DNA of 52,370 bases from Rectinema sp003452735 (lineage in GTDB: Bacteria > Spirochaetota > Spirochaetia > Treponematales > Rectinemataceae). The notes under the pieces were generated by a model that was given only the letters and a program-made list of their open reading frames with translations, searched no databases and had not been told where the DNA came from. A program made the translations under genes and the position numbers. Positions within the stretch are counted from its first letter, which is position 1. Each line of letters begins with the position of its first letter. Where the stretch lies: NCBI GenBank assembly GCA_035415815.1, contig DAOOGR010000004.1, forward strand, positions 1 to 52,370, given 5' to 3'. Positions 32,252 through 39,905 of this stretch are shown piece by piece.

Positions 32252-32614
32252 ATGACAATACCACATATCGAAGCAATCATGCCTGCTTGGCAGGATGAGT
32301 TCGGAGCTAGCATTACGGTAATCGGGTGCAATTATGAGATTCTCTATATGAACGAAAAATCAGCCATGTCCAATGCTAAATGGGGAGGTAAGGCTCTTAT
32401 AGGTCAGGATGTCCGAGCCTGCCACCAACAGAGCTCCGTGCGTCTTATCGAGCATATTCTCGAAACTGGTGAACCCCACACTTATACAATAGAAAAACAA
32501 GGTGTTAAAAAATTCATCTACCAAGCGCCTTGGCGTGAGCAAGGAAGTATTGCTGGCGTTGTCGAGCTTTCGATCGAGATTCCCGCAGAGATACCGCATT
32601 ATATACGAAGCTAA
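32252..32614 (+). CDS. Single-domain PAS protein
   Basis: Small cytoplasmic protein of 120 aa that is nothing but one PAS domain: FGASITVIGCNYEILYMNEKS opening, GQDVRACHQQSSVRLIEHILETG, EKQGVKKFIYQAPWREQG, and a closing VVELSIEIP strand. The CHxxSS-V-x-I-L stretch resembles the PAS domain found at the end of DUF438 proteins. There is no output domain, so it would act by binding a ligand or a partner protein. No Shine-Dalgarno is seen and a TATGAT box at 32240-32245 suggests a leaderless message. It precedes iclR by 175 bases on the same strand; a functional link is not established. Confidence 0.72.
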   Translation: MTIPHIEAIMPAWQDEFGASITVIGCNYEILYMNEKSAMSNAKWGGKALIGQDVRACHQQSSVRLIEHILETGEPHTYTIEKQGVKKFIYQAPWREQGSIAGVVELSIEIPAEIPHYIRS

Positions 32615-32709
32615 TCGAAGCCGCGATAAAATTTTTTAGGATAAATAGGCGCAATAGCGCTCGATAAATCGCCAGCTCCCCCACAAGCTATTTTTGACGG
32701 AAATTTTTC

Positions 32710-32738
32710 TTGACAACGTTCAATTCCCATGAGACAAT
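32710..32738 (+). promoter_or_regulatory. Promoter of the iclR-TRAP operon
   Basis: TTGACA (32710-32715), 17 bases, then GACAAT (32733-32738). Confidence 0.55.
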
Positions 32739-32746
32739 TCATATAA

Positions 32747-32761
32747 AGGAACGCTGTTCCT
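32747..32761. promoter_or_regulatory. IclR-type operator
   Basis: AGGAAC-GCT-GTTCCT, a perfect palindrome with a three-base centre, lies at the predicted start of transcription about 30 bases before the iclR ATG. Its form fits IclR-family sites, so autoregulation is likely. Confidence 0.6.
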
Positions 32762-32789
32762 ATATATGAACAAGTTTACAGAGATTTGA

Positions 32790-33569
32790 ATGGCACAGGT
32801 CAATTCTGTTCGAAAAGCTCTGGCAATCCTCGATCTTCTTTCCGATGGAGAAAAGCGCAGTCTATCAGACATTGCGCGCGAGCTATCTCTTGCAAAAAGC
32901 ACCGCATCCAACCTGCTTGAAACACTTACTAGCCAAAGAGTATTGGAGCGCAATCGTGAATCTGGCTTTTATTCACTCGGCATTAGGCTTATTGAACTAG
33001 GTTATTGCACACAAACCGGACATGAACTGGTGCGAATTGCAGCCCCTTTCCTGCGCGGCCTCAATCAACGCTTCGACGAAACAGTACACCTTGTTTTGCT
33101 CGATCGAGATGAAGTGCTCTATATAGATTGTATTGAGTCGCATCAAAGACTTCGAACCTATTCGGTTATCGGTGTTCGCGCGCCACTCCATTGCACATCG
33201 GTTGGCAAAGCTATTCTAGCCTTTTTGCCAGATTCTGAGATACGGCGTATCATCATAAGAAAGGGCTTGCCGTCATTTACATCTAATACAATAACGACCG
33301 AAGAACGTCTCTGGAAAGAAATTGAACTCATTCGCGAACAAGGCTACGCAATCGACGACATGGAACATGAGGATCATCTGCGCTGTGTCGGAGCCCCCAT
33401 TTTCAATGTGGAAGCTAAGGTCTTTGCATCTGTCAGCCTATCGGGTCCTGCCGAAAGAAATACGTTAAAACGCCTAGAATCGATAGCTCCAGCCCTCTTA
33501 GAGGCAACAACAGAGATATCACACCGCCTTGGATATCGAAACAAGGATCTTAGCCGGTTAGGCAGCTAG
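32790..33569 (+). CDS. IclR-family transcriptional regulator
   Basis: 259-residue regulator with an N-terminal winged helix-turn-helix (VRKALAILDLLSDG, then SLSDIARELSLAKSTASNLLETL) and a C-terminal IclR effector-binding domain (about 80-250) including APLHCTSVGKAILAFLP and EHEDHLRCVGAPIFN. These proteins usually sense small organic acids or sugar acids. It heads a six-gene set with a DapA-like lyase, a TRAP transporter and a second DapA-like protein, and a palindrome at 32747-32761 suggests it controls its own promoter and, by read-through, the whole set. Confidence 0.92.
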   Translation: MAQVNSVRKALAILDLLSDGEKRSLSDIARELSLAKSTASNLLETLTSQRVLERNRESGFYSLGIRLIELGYCTQTGHELVRIAAPFLRGLNQRFDETVHLVLLDRDEVLYIDCIESHQRLRTYSVIGVRAPLHCTSVGKAILAFLPDSEIRRIIIRKGLPSFTSNTITTEERLWKEIELIREQGYAIDDMEHEDHLRCVGAPIFNVEAKVFASVSLSGPAERNTLKRLESIAPALLEATTEISHRLGYRNKDLSRLGS

Positions 33570-33598
33570 ATAGTGCAATCAGTTTTGAGGAGGTCTTT

Positions 33599-34531
33599 AT
33601 GGCAAAATTTGTTAAGGAACGCTATGGAAGGATATTGATTCCTCTGCTTACACCCTTCTGCGAAGATGGGAGCGTAGACTATGAAAGAACCGCTGCGCTT
33701 GCCGAGTTCATAATTGATCAAAAAAAAGGTGATAGTCTTGTTCTTTCGGGATCGACAGGCGAATTTTATGCTATGTCATTTGATGAAAGGGTAAGGTTAT
33801 TCGAAACAGTCAAAGACAAAGTTGGCGATCGAATCCCCATAATAGCAGGCGTCGGAGCAGCCTCTACCATCGAGACAATTCAGCTAGCAAAAATAGCTGA
33901 AAAAATCGGTTTCGAAACGGTGATGATCGTAGCTCCTTATTATACAAAGCCAAATCAAGAAGAGTTATATCGCCATTTTATGCAGGTAGCTACATCTGTA
34001 TCCCTCAACATACTCTTATACAATATTCCTATCTATACGGGTGTCAATATCGAACCAACCACGGTAAGCCGCCTTGCAAAACAGCCTAATATAGTCGGAA
34101 TAAAAGAAGAAGCCGAACTGAATCCCAAACAGATCACAGCCTTTTTAAATTCCACACCTGAAAATTTCGTCATCTACAATGGCGATGATACTATGATCCT
34201 CGAAGCTTATGCCCAAGGTGGCGAAAAACGCATAGGTGGCGTTGTTTCGGGATCATCTCATATTATCGGGCACCTAATAAGATCTATGATTGAAGATTTT
34301 CTAGCAGGGAAAGTACAAGCAGCAGCAGAGCAGCAGCAGAAAATTTATCCTTTCCTGAAGAGCATGGGTCAAAATAAAAGGACCAATGCCGCACCGCTTC
34401 TTAAGGAAGCGCTTAGACTTTATGGATTCGATGCTGGGTACCCTCGCGCACCACTCATGTGTGGAACTCCAGAGGAGGTTGAAAATATTCGATTGGCAAT
34501 GATTCAACTAGCTCTCTTTAAAGAAAGATAA
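33599..34531 (+). CDS. Dihydrodipicolinate synthase/N-acetylneuraminate lyase superfamily protein (first copy)
   Basis: Class I (Schiff-base) aldolase or dehydratase of the DapA superfamily, 310 aa. The barrel motifs are intact: LVLSGSTGEFYAMS (the GTTGE position), ILLYNIPIYTG with the catalytic Tyr, and NIVGIKEEAEL with the Schiff-base Lys. GAGGAGG lies before the ATG. It starts 29 bases after iclR and precedes the TRAP genes, so it probably cleaves or dehydrates the 2-oxo acid brought in by that transporter (a sugar acid or similar). It is not the biosynthetic DapA, judged by context only. Confidence 0.88.
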   Translation: MAKFVKERYGRILIPLLTPFCEDGSVDYERTAALAEFIIDQKKGDSLVLSGSTGEFYAMSFDERVRLFETVKDKVGDRIPIIAGVGAASTIETIQLAKIAEKIGFETVMIVAPYYTKPNQEELYRHFMQVATSVSLNILLYNIPIYTGVNIEPTTVSRLAKQPNIVGIKEEAELNPKQITAFLNSTPENFVIYNGDDTMILEAYAQGGEKRIGGVVSGSSHIIGHLIRSMIEDFLAGKVQAAAEQQQKIYPFLKSMGQNKRTNAAPLLKEALRLYGFDAGYPRAPLMCGTPEEVENIRLAMIQLALFKER

Positions 34532-34589
34532 GATTAAATCTCAACATCGCCAATTGAATTGATAAAGGCAAGGATATTGTATTGCCATA

Positions 34590-34628
34590 TATAATAGCGA
34601 GGCATTTAGCCGTATTTCGGTATGGCTA
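34590..34628 (+). promoter_or_regulatory. Possible internal promoter and 5' stem-loop before dctP
   Basis: TATAAT at 34590-34595 is followed by a hairpin at 34607-34628 with nine pairs (two G-U) closed by a TTCG tetraloop. No good -35 is seen. If transcription starts near 34602, the hairpin would cap the mRNA and protect it; it could also be a processing site. Confidence 0.45.
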
Positions 34629-34659
34629 GAAATAGATGATCCATTCAAGGAGGTTCGTT

Positions 34660-35658
34660 ATGAAGAAAACCATTGTTGCAATGCTGGTATTGCTTATGAT
34701 TGCAAGCCCAACAGTGTTCGCCCAACAAAAGCCAATCAAACTTGTGTTTACTTCAGTCAGTGTGCCAACAGATGCGCATACACAAGCAATGTACGTTTTC
34801 AAGGAAGAAGTCGAAAAGCTTTCTGGCGGACAAATCCAGATCGATGTCTACGATTCCGGCAAGCTCTTTACCCAGCAAGCTGAGCAGGATGCCATTCGCA
34901 AGGGAACAGTCGATATGGTCTATAGTTCTGCATCGTGGCTTGCAGAATTTGTTCCTTATCTTTCGATGTTTGGCGCCGCCTATACATTCCAGAGCTATGA
35001 TCAGATGACTAAAACCTTCAATGGCCCAATTGGCAAGAAAATGTTCGAAGATGTGGCAAAAAAAACCGGTGTTCGACCACTCTGTGCTTTTTACCTTGGC
35101 ACTCGTCAGCTCAACCTCATAGCAAAAGTCGGCCCTGTAACCAAGCCCGAACAAATGAAAGGTGTGAAGTTACGCGTTCCACAAAGCCCGACATGGATCG
35201 CAATGGGCAAGGCTCTCGGAGCAAACCCTACCCCAATGGCCTTTAATGAATTGTATATGGGTCTTAAAACCGGTGCGGTTGATGGTCAAGATAACCCTCT
35301 CCCAACAGATAAGAATGCCAAATTCTATGAAGTCACCAAGTATATAGTTCTCACAAACCATCTAGTCGACTCGGTATGGCCTTCTATCAATGAGAAAAAA
35401 TGGCAGAGCCTGACAAAGCAACAGCAGGACTGGGTCCTACAAGCATTGGAAAAAGCACGCCAATCCTGCGATAAGACAAATCTCGATAACGAAAAGGAAA
35501 TCCTGGATTTCTTCCGCCAGCAAGGTCTTGTTGTCATAGAAAACCCTGATCGGGATGCATTTGCAGCCTATGCTAAGAATTTCTATCTCACGGAAGGTAA
35601 AGATATTTCGAAAGATTGGGACCTCGCTCTCTATGATGAAATACAAAAAATGAAATAA
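34660..35658 (+). CDS. dctP: TRAP transporter substrate-binding protein DctP
   Basis: Periplasmic binding protein of a TRAP system, 332 aa, with signal peptide MKKTIVAMLVLLMIASPTVFA. The mature protein shows IKLVFTSVSVPTDAHTQAMYVFKE-like opening, DMVYSSASWLAEFVPYLSMF, the conserved Arg in GVKLRVPQSP that binds the ligand carboxylate, and NPTPMAFNELYMGLKTGAVDG. The start is ATG 34660 with AAGGAGG. The ligand is an organic acid of unknown identity; the flanking DapA-like genes suggest a 2-oxo or sugar acid. A strong stem-loop follows at 35664-35702. Confidence 0.93.
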   Translation: MKKTIVAMLVLLMIASPTVFAQQKPIKLVFTSVSVPTDAHTQAMYVFKEEVEKLSGGQIQIDVYDSGKLFTQQAEQDAIRKGTVDMVYSSASWLAEFVPYLSMFGAAYTFQSYDQMTKTFNGPIGKKMFEDVAKKTGVRPLCAFYLGTRQLNLIAKVGPVTKPEQMKGVKLRVPQSPTWIAMGKALGANPTPMAFNELYMGLKTGAVDGQDNPLPTDKNAKFYEVTKYIVLTNHLVDSVWPSINEKKWQSLTKQQQDWVLQALEKARQSCDKTNLDNEKEILDFFRQQGLVVIENPDRDAFAAYAKNFYLTEGKDISKDWDLALYDEIQKMK

Positions 35659-35663
35659 TACCT

Positions 35664-35702
35664 AAGGTTTGCCCGCAACAAATCTCCGCTGCGGGCAACC
35701 TT
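35664..35702 (+). promoter_or_regulatory. Stem-loop between dctP and dctQ
   Basis: Arms 35664-35677 and 35690-35702 form 13 base pairs with one bulge, including GCCCGCA with TGCGGGC, just after the dctP stop. No U-tract follows, so it is more likely an mRNA stabiliser or attenuator than a full terminator. Confidence 0.75.
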
Positions 35703-35767
35703 GATTCAATAAGTATGTCGATATCGTATCGATGCTTCTTGAAAGGGTATTTGAAGGAGGAGCCATT

Positions 35768-36256
35768 ATGCCGTATTGGCTGAAAAAAACAGGCAAATTC
35801 CTGGTCGACTGCATCGAACTTTATGTACCTATACTCACGTTTAGCACGCTTTTCGTCTCTTTCGTGCTGCAGATATTCGCTCGTAAATTTTTCAAGCCGC
35901 TTCTATGGCCAGAAGAATTGAGTTTGATTTGCTTTGTATGGACTGCTCTACTGGGTGGTCTTTACTCGAAGAGAATGGGCACTCAGGTCGCTTTCACAAT
36001 GCTCTATGATGCCGCCAAACCAAAGACAAAGCGAATTATGCGCATTGTTGGCAATGCTATGCTTCTTGTAGCTTTTTTGATCATTCTTGTTCCTTCATGG
36101 GATTATGTACAATTTATGCGATATAAAAAGTCGGATGCGCTGGGCATTCCCATGAATATCGCGTATTTTCCATTTGTGGTGTATCTAGTCGATATGATAA
36201 TAAGGCTAACCATTGACATTGCAAAAGATTTTAGCATCTCTGGAGATACCAAATGA
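35768..36256 (+). CDS. dctQ: TRAP transporter small permease DctQ
   Basis: Small membrane subunit, 162 aa, four helices. The helix region LLWPEELSLICFVWTALLGG (with the conserved W-x-E-E) is the DctQ hallmark, and the later IAYFPFVVYLVDMIIRL closes the domain. Started at ATG 35768 with AAGGAGGAG nearby; a longer reading from 35732 is unlikely. It overlaps the DctM gene by four bases. Confidence 0.92.
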   Translation: MPYWLKKTGKFLVDCIELYVPILTFSTLFVSFVLQIFARKFFKPLLWPEELSLICFVWTALLGGLYSKRMGTQVAFTMLYDAAKPKTKRIMRIVGNAMLLVAFLIILVPSWDYVQFMRYKKSDALGIPMNIAYFPFVVYLVDMIIRLTIDIAKDFSISGDTK

Positions 36257-37551
36257 ACCTCCCACTTATTGTTTTCGTTTTGTCGTTTGTGGCTGTATTT
36301 CTGCTTGGTATTCCTCTTGCACCAGGCATGATGCTATCGAGCGCATTCTATTTCCTCCTTTCTAAAAATCCTGCTGCGTCGCTAGATATGGTCGCAATGC
36401 AGTTTCTTACAAACCTCAATGCGAGCTTCGTTCTCATTGCGGTGCCACTTTTTGTCTTCATGGCCGAGATTATGAACTCAGGCAAAGTAACCGAGATGAT
36501 CTTCTCCTTTTCGAGCGCACTCGTAGGCAAGCGAAAAGGTGCTCTTGCACATGTCAACATTATCAACTCGATTATTTTTTCTGGAATGACCGGCTCGGCA
36601 CTTGCCGATGCATCAGGTCCAGGCAATATGGAATTAAAGGCAATGCAACAACAGGGCTATGATGATGCATATACCTGTGCCATCACCGCAGCGAGCGCTA
36701 CTATTGGGCCAATTATTCCACCTAGCATCCCTATGGTCGTTTATGCAATGCTCTCCAGTACGTCGATAGGTTACCTCTTTCTAGGAGGAATTATCCCAGG
36801 GCTGCTCGTTGGCATCGCACTCCTTATTTACAACACATTTATATCGAATAAAAGGAACTATCCGGAAGGAAAAAAGTTTCCTGCCAAGCAATTTTGGAAA
36901 TTTACTTTGCAAGCTTTGCCTGCGCTTTTCACCGTAGTGATCTTGCTGGGAGGAATCTATACAGGCGTTGTTACCCCCACGGAAGCAGGGGCATTGGCGG
37001 CTTTCTATGGAATACTAATATCGGTCTTTGTATACCGAGCGCTTGGCTGGAAGGAATTCAAGCAGTGCCTTATAAATGCGGTGCGCACTACTGGGACACT
37101 TTCGCTTCTTGTCGGAAGCTCCTTCGCTTTTTCTTATATCGTCAGTATCGAACAAATACCCAATGTTATAGCTACATTCTTACTCGGTCTAACCCAGAAC
37201 AAATATGCCATGCTCCTCATCCTCAACATCGCCATGCTAATTCTGGGTTGCTTTCTAGATACCACGCCCATACAGCTCATATTCACCCCTATCATAATCC
37301 CTATTCTTAGCCACTTAGGAATAGACCTCGTGCATTTTGGCGTAGTAATGGTGCTCAATCTAATGATTGGACTTTCGACTCCGCCCTATGGTATGCTGCT
37401 CTTTACGGTATCGGGGCTTACAGGGACTCCACTAAAAGATATAATCCGAGAAATCATGCCTATGGTTATTGTTCTCATTGTTGTCTTGTTCTTAATAACC
37501 TATATTCCCGATCTTGTGCTTTTTATTCCCAAGTTATCGGGGTATAAATGA
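36253..37551 (+). CDS. dctM: TRAP transporter large permease DctM
   Basis: Large membrane subunit of the TRAP carrier, 432 aa, about twelve helices. Family motifs are FLLGIPLAPGMML at the start, IPLFVFMAEIM-type segment (VPLFVFMAEIMNSG), the conserved FSGMTGSALADASGPG loop, ATIGPIIPPSIPMVVY, GVVTPTEAGALAAFYG and the late GLSTPPYGMLLF. It moves the organic acid with sodium together with DctQ. It overlaps dctQ by four bases and ends seven bases before the second DapA-like gene. Confidence 0.95.
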   Translation: MNLPLIVFVLSFVAVFLLGIPLAPGMMLSSAFYFLLSKNPAASLDMVAMQFLTNLNASFVLIAVPLFVFMAEIMNSGKVTEMIFSFSSALVGKRKGALAHVNIINSIIFSGMTGSALADASGPGNMELKAMQQQGYDDAYTCAITAASATIGPIIPPSIPMVVYAMLSSTSIGYLFLGGIIPGLLVGIALLIYNTFISNKRNYPEGKKFPAKQFWKFTLQALPALFTVVILLGGIYTGVVTPTEAGALAAFYGILISVFVYRALGWKEFKQCLINAVRTTGTLSLLVGSSFAFSYIVSIEQIPNVIATFLLGLTQNKYAMLLILNIAMLILGCFLDTTPIQLIFTPIIIPILSHLGIDLVHFGVVMVLNLMIGLSTPPYGMLLFTVSGLTGTPLKDIIREIMPMVIVLIVVLFLITYIPDLVLFIPKLSGYK

Positions 37552-37558
37552 GGCCACA

Positions 37559-38482
37559 ATGAATAAGACTATTCCCGATGGTGTTTATCCGACCCTTATA
37601 ACACCCTACGAAAAAAATGGTCGCATAGACTGGAATGCGCTCGAAACACTCATTGAGTGGCATATTGCACACGGAGTAGCAGGATTCTTTGCCGTCTGCC
37701 AATCGAGCGAGATGTTCCATCTGACACTGCGCGAACGGCTTGAATTGGCAAGAATGTCGATCAAATTCTCGCGAGACCGCGTACCTGTACTTGTTTCCGG
37801 GCATGTCGCCGATACGCTATACGATCAAATCGAAGAAGCTAAAATGATGACCGATACGGGCGCCGATGCACTTATCCTAGTTACAAATCGCCTGGCGCGC
37901 CCCTATGAAGGTAACGATATTTTCAAGAGAAATCTCGAGACATTCCTGACAGCCTTCGACCGCGATATCCTCCTTGGCTTCTATGAGTGCCCTGCTCCTT
38001 ATAAACGGCTTCTAAATGCCGATCTCGTGCAATTCATCGTCGAGACTGTCCGATTTGGTTTTCTGAAGGATACAAGTTGTCGCATTGGAGATATGAAAGC
38101 CAAAATCGAAGCGGCAAAAGGCAGCAACTTCAAGCTTTTCAATGCAAATGCTGCGACTCTGCTCGCATCGCTACAGAAAGGAGCATCAGGATACTCAGGC
38201 ATTATGACTCACTTCCACTCGGACCTCTATGTATGGATGTGCAAACACTGGAACGACCAGCCAGATCGAGCACTCGAGCTTCAGGATTTTCTAGGTCTAG
38301 CATCCATCATCGAATATCAACTATATCCCATCAACGCCATGTATGCACTGCAGCGTGAGGGCCTGCCCATCAAGCTCATATCGCGCCGCGCGGATGCACG
38401 GCTCTTCACCGAATCGATGCGCCTCGAAGTCGAGCAACTTATGGGATTATCGCATAGGTTTTCGGAGGCTTATAGAGAGTAA
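37559..38482 (+). CDS. Divergent DapA-superfamily protein (second copy)
   Basis: DHDPS/NanA superfamily protein of 307 aa, less typical than its neighbour. The usual GTTGE position reads VCQSSEMFHL, the Tyr region is LLGFYECPAPYKR, and the Schiff-base Lys is probably in FGFLKDTSCR. The presence of Tyr and Lys suggests it is still an enzyme, but the altered first motif implies a different substrate. ATG 37559 with GAGG at 37550-37553 is preferred over a start at 37514, which would overlap dctM. It is the last gene of the iclR-TRAP set. Confidence 0.82.
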   Translation: MNKTIPDGVYPTLITPYEKNGRIDWNALETLIEWHIAHGVAGFFAVCQSSEMFHLTLRERLELARMSIKFSRDRVPVLVSGHVADTLYDQIEEAKMMTDTGADALILVTNRLARPYEGNDIFKRNLETFLTAFDRDILLGFYECPAPYKRLLNADLVQFIVETVRFGFLKDTSCRIGDMKAKIEAAKGSNFKLFNANAATLLASLQKGASGYSGIMTHFHSDLYVWMCKHWNDQPDRALELQDFLGLASIIEYQLYPINAMYALQREGLPIKLISRRADARLFTESMRLEVEQLMGLSHRFSEAYRE

Positions 38483-38785
38483 AAAAAGTTACAAACACTC
38501 TTATAACTTCGTTCATAATCTATTCTTTCTATATGGTTCTGTTTCTTTGTCGGCCTGACTACTTTATTTTAGCTAATAGGCTTTCCCTATTAATAGATCG
38601 CTATCGAATGTTGGTGGTATATTCGACTTTTCCTATTTTTAGTAGTCCTTAACTATTTATGCTTGTTAGATGACTTTTATAAAAGTCCCTTTTGATAAGA
38701 AAAACATGCTTCATTGACAATGCTTGCAACCAAGACATATAATGCTTTATAAATTTTCTCATATATTTTGGAGGAGGAAGTATTG
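38483..38785 (+). promoter_or_regulatory. Intergenic region before the second AfuABC-type operon
   Basis: About 300 bases with no gene. They hold the inverted repeat TAATAGG-CTTTC-CCTATTA (38574-38592), the consensus promoter at 38714-38743 and a GGAGGAGG ribosome binding site (38770-38777). Confidence 0.5.
38714..38743 (+). promoter_or_regulatory. Consensus promoter of the second AfuABC-type operon
   Basis: Perfect TTGACA (38714-38719) and perfect TATAAT (38738-38743) separated by 18 bases, one of the strongest promoters in the window. Confidence 0.75.
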
Positions 38786-39781
38786 ATGAAACGGTTTTTA
38801 CTAGGATTAGCGTTCGTTTTGCTTGTGTTGCCTGCTATGCTTTATGCACAAGAAACGCTAAACGTCTATACGATAATGCCAGAGAAGTATGCTACTCAGG
38901 TATTTGCTGCCTTTTCCGCCGATACTGGTGTAAAAGTTAATTTTATAAGATTGTCAGCAGGCGAAGCTCTCGCAAGAATCATTGCAGAAAAGAATAATCC
39001 TCAAGTAGATTGCCTTTGGGGTGGCCCTGCAGATACCTATGAAGCGGGCATACTTGAAGGAATATTCGAGCAATACAAACCAAAAGAGGCAGACAAGATT
39101 CCTGCTAGTTTTAAATCATCGGAAAATTATTGGATAGGCATAGGAATTATCCCACTAGTATTTATGAGTAATGGGAAATTCTTAAAAGAGCATCATCTCA
39201 ACCCTCCGACAAGCTGGGAAGATTTGTTGAATCCAGCATATAAGAATGCTCTCCAGATGGCGGATGCTCGAACCTCTGGAACCGCAACCGAAAGGATTTA
39301 TACTTTGGTAAAGATATACGGTGAAGATGGGGCTTTCGCATACCAGAAAAAATTAAATCAAAATATACAACTCTATACAAAGAGCGGTGCTGGTGGCGCA
39401 ATGCCCATCGCGACTGGCCAGGCTGCATCCGGAGTTTTCTATATTGTCGATGCCCTCGACATTCAGCAGCAGGGTTATGATGTAGTGCTCTCTTATCCAA
39501 AAGAGGGAGTGACCTATGGTGTTGAAGCTGCTGGTATTCTGAAAGGTGCTAAGAATCTTACTGCAGCAAAAAAATTGATGGACTGGGCTTCATCTAAACG
39601 TCTTGGAGAAGTCATGGTCGATAAAAAAATCAATTATATACCCACTCGCCCAGATGTAAAGGTAACAAATCCTAATCTTGATATGTCAAAAGTCAAACTC
39701 ATTGATGCTGATATTGCATGGAAAGGCAAAAATCGGCAGGCATATGTTGAGCGATGGGTCAATGAGGTCATTGAGCAATAA
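38786..39781 (+). CDS. AfuA/FbpA-type ABC transporter substrate-binding protein (second system)
   Basis: Periplasmic binding protein of 331 aa with signal peptide MKRFLLGLAFVLLVLPAMLYA. The mature sequence (LNVYTIMPEKYATQVFAAFS, VDCLWGGPADTY, IGIGIIPLVFMSN, PPTSWEDLLNPAYK) follows the same plan as the binding protein at 23594 but is clearly diverged. ATG 38786 has GGAGGAGG upstream. No regulator is adjacent. The ligand is unknown; ferric iron, aminoethylphosphonate and sugar phosphates are the known options in this family. A hairpin with U-tract follows. Confidence 0.86.
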   Translation: MKRFLLGLAFVLLVLPAMLYAQETLNVYTIMPEKYATQVFAAFSADTGVKVNFIRLSAGEALARIIAEKNNPQVDCLWGGPADTYEAGILEGIFEQYKPKEADKIPASFKSSENYWIGIGIIPLVFMSNGKFLKEHHLNPPTSWEDLLNPAYKNALQMADARTSGTATERIYTLVKIYGEDGAFAYQKKLNQNIQLYTKSGAGGAMPIATGQAASGVFYIVDALDIQQQGYDVVLSYPKEGVTYGVEAAGILKGAKNLTAAKKLMDWASSKRLGEVMVDKKINYIPTRPDVKVTNPNLDMSKVKLIDADIAWKGKNRQAYVERWVNEVIEQ

Positions 39782-39817
39782 TCTTATTTTACAAATTTGA
39801 GTATTTTTTCTAGCAAC

Positions 39818-39866
39818 AGCAGAGTCGTATCTGAGCAAGGGTTGTTTAGACGACTCTGCTTTTCTT
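39818..39866 (+). terminator. Stem-loop with U-tract after the second binding-protein gene
   Basis: Perfect 11-base arms 39818-39828 and 39850-39860 run into a T-rich stretch. It lies inside the operon, so partial termination (attenuation) is expected. Confidence 0.75.
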
Positions 39867-39905
39867 AGTCTTTTCTTAGTCTCTATTGATGAAAAGGAAA
39901 TTAGT

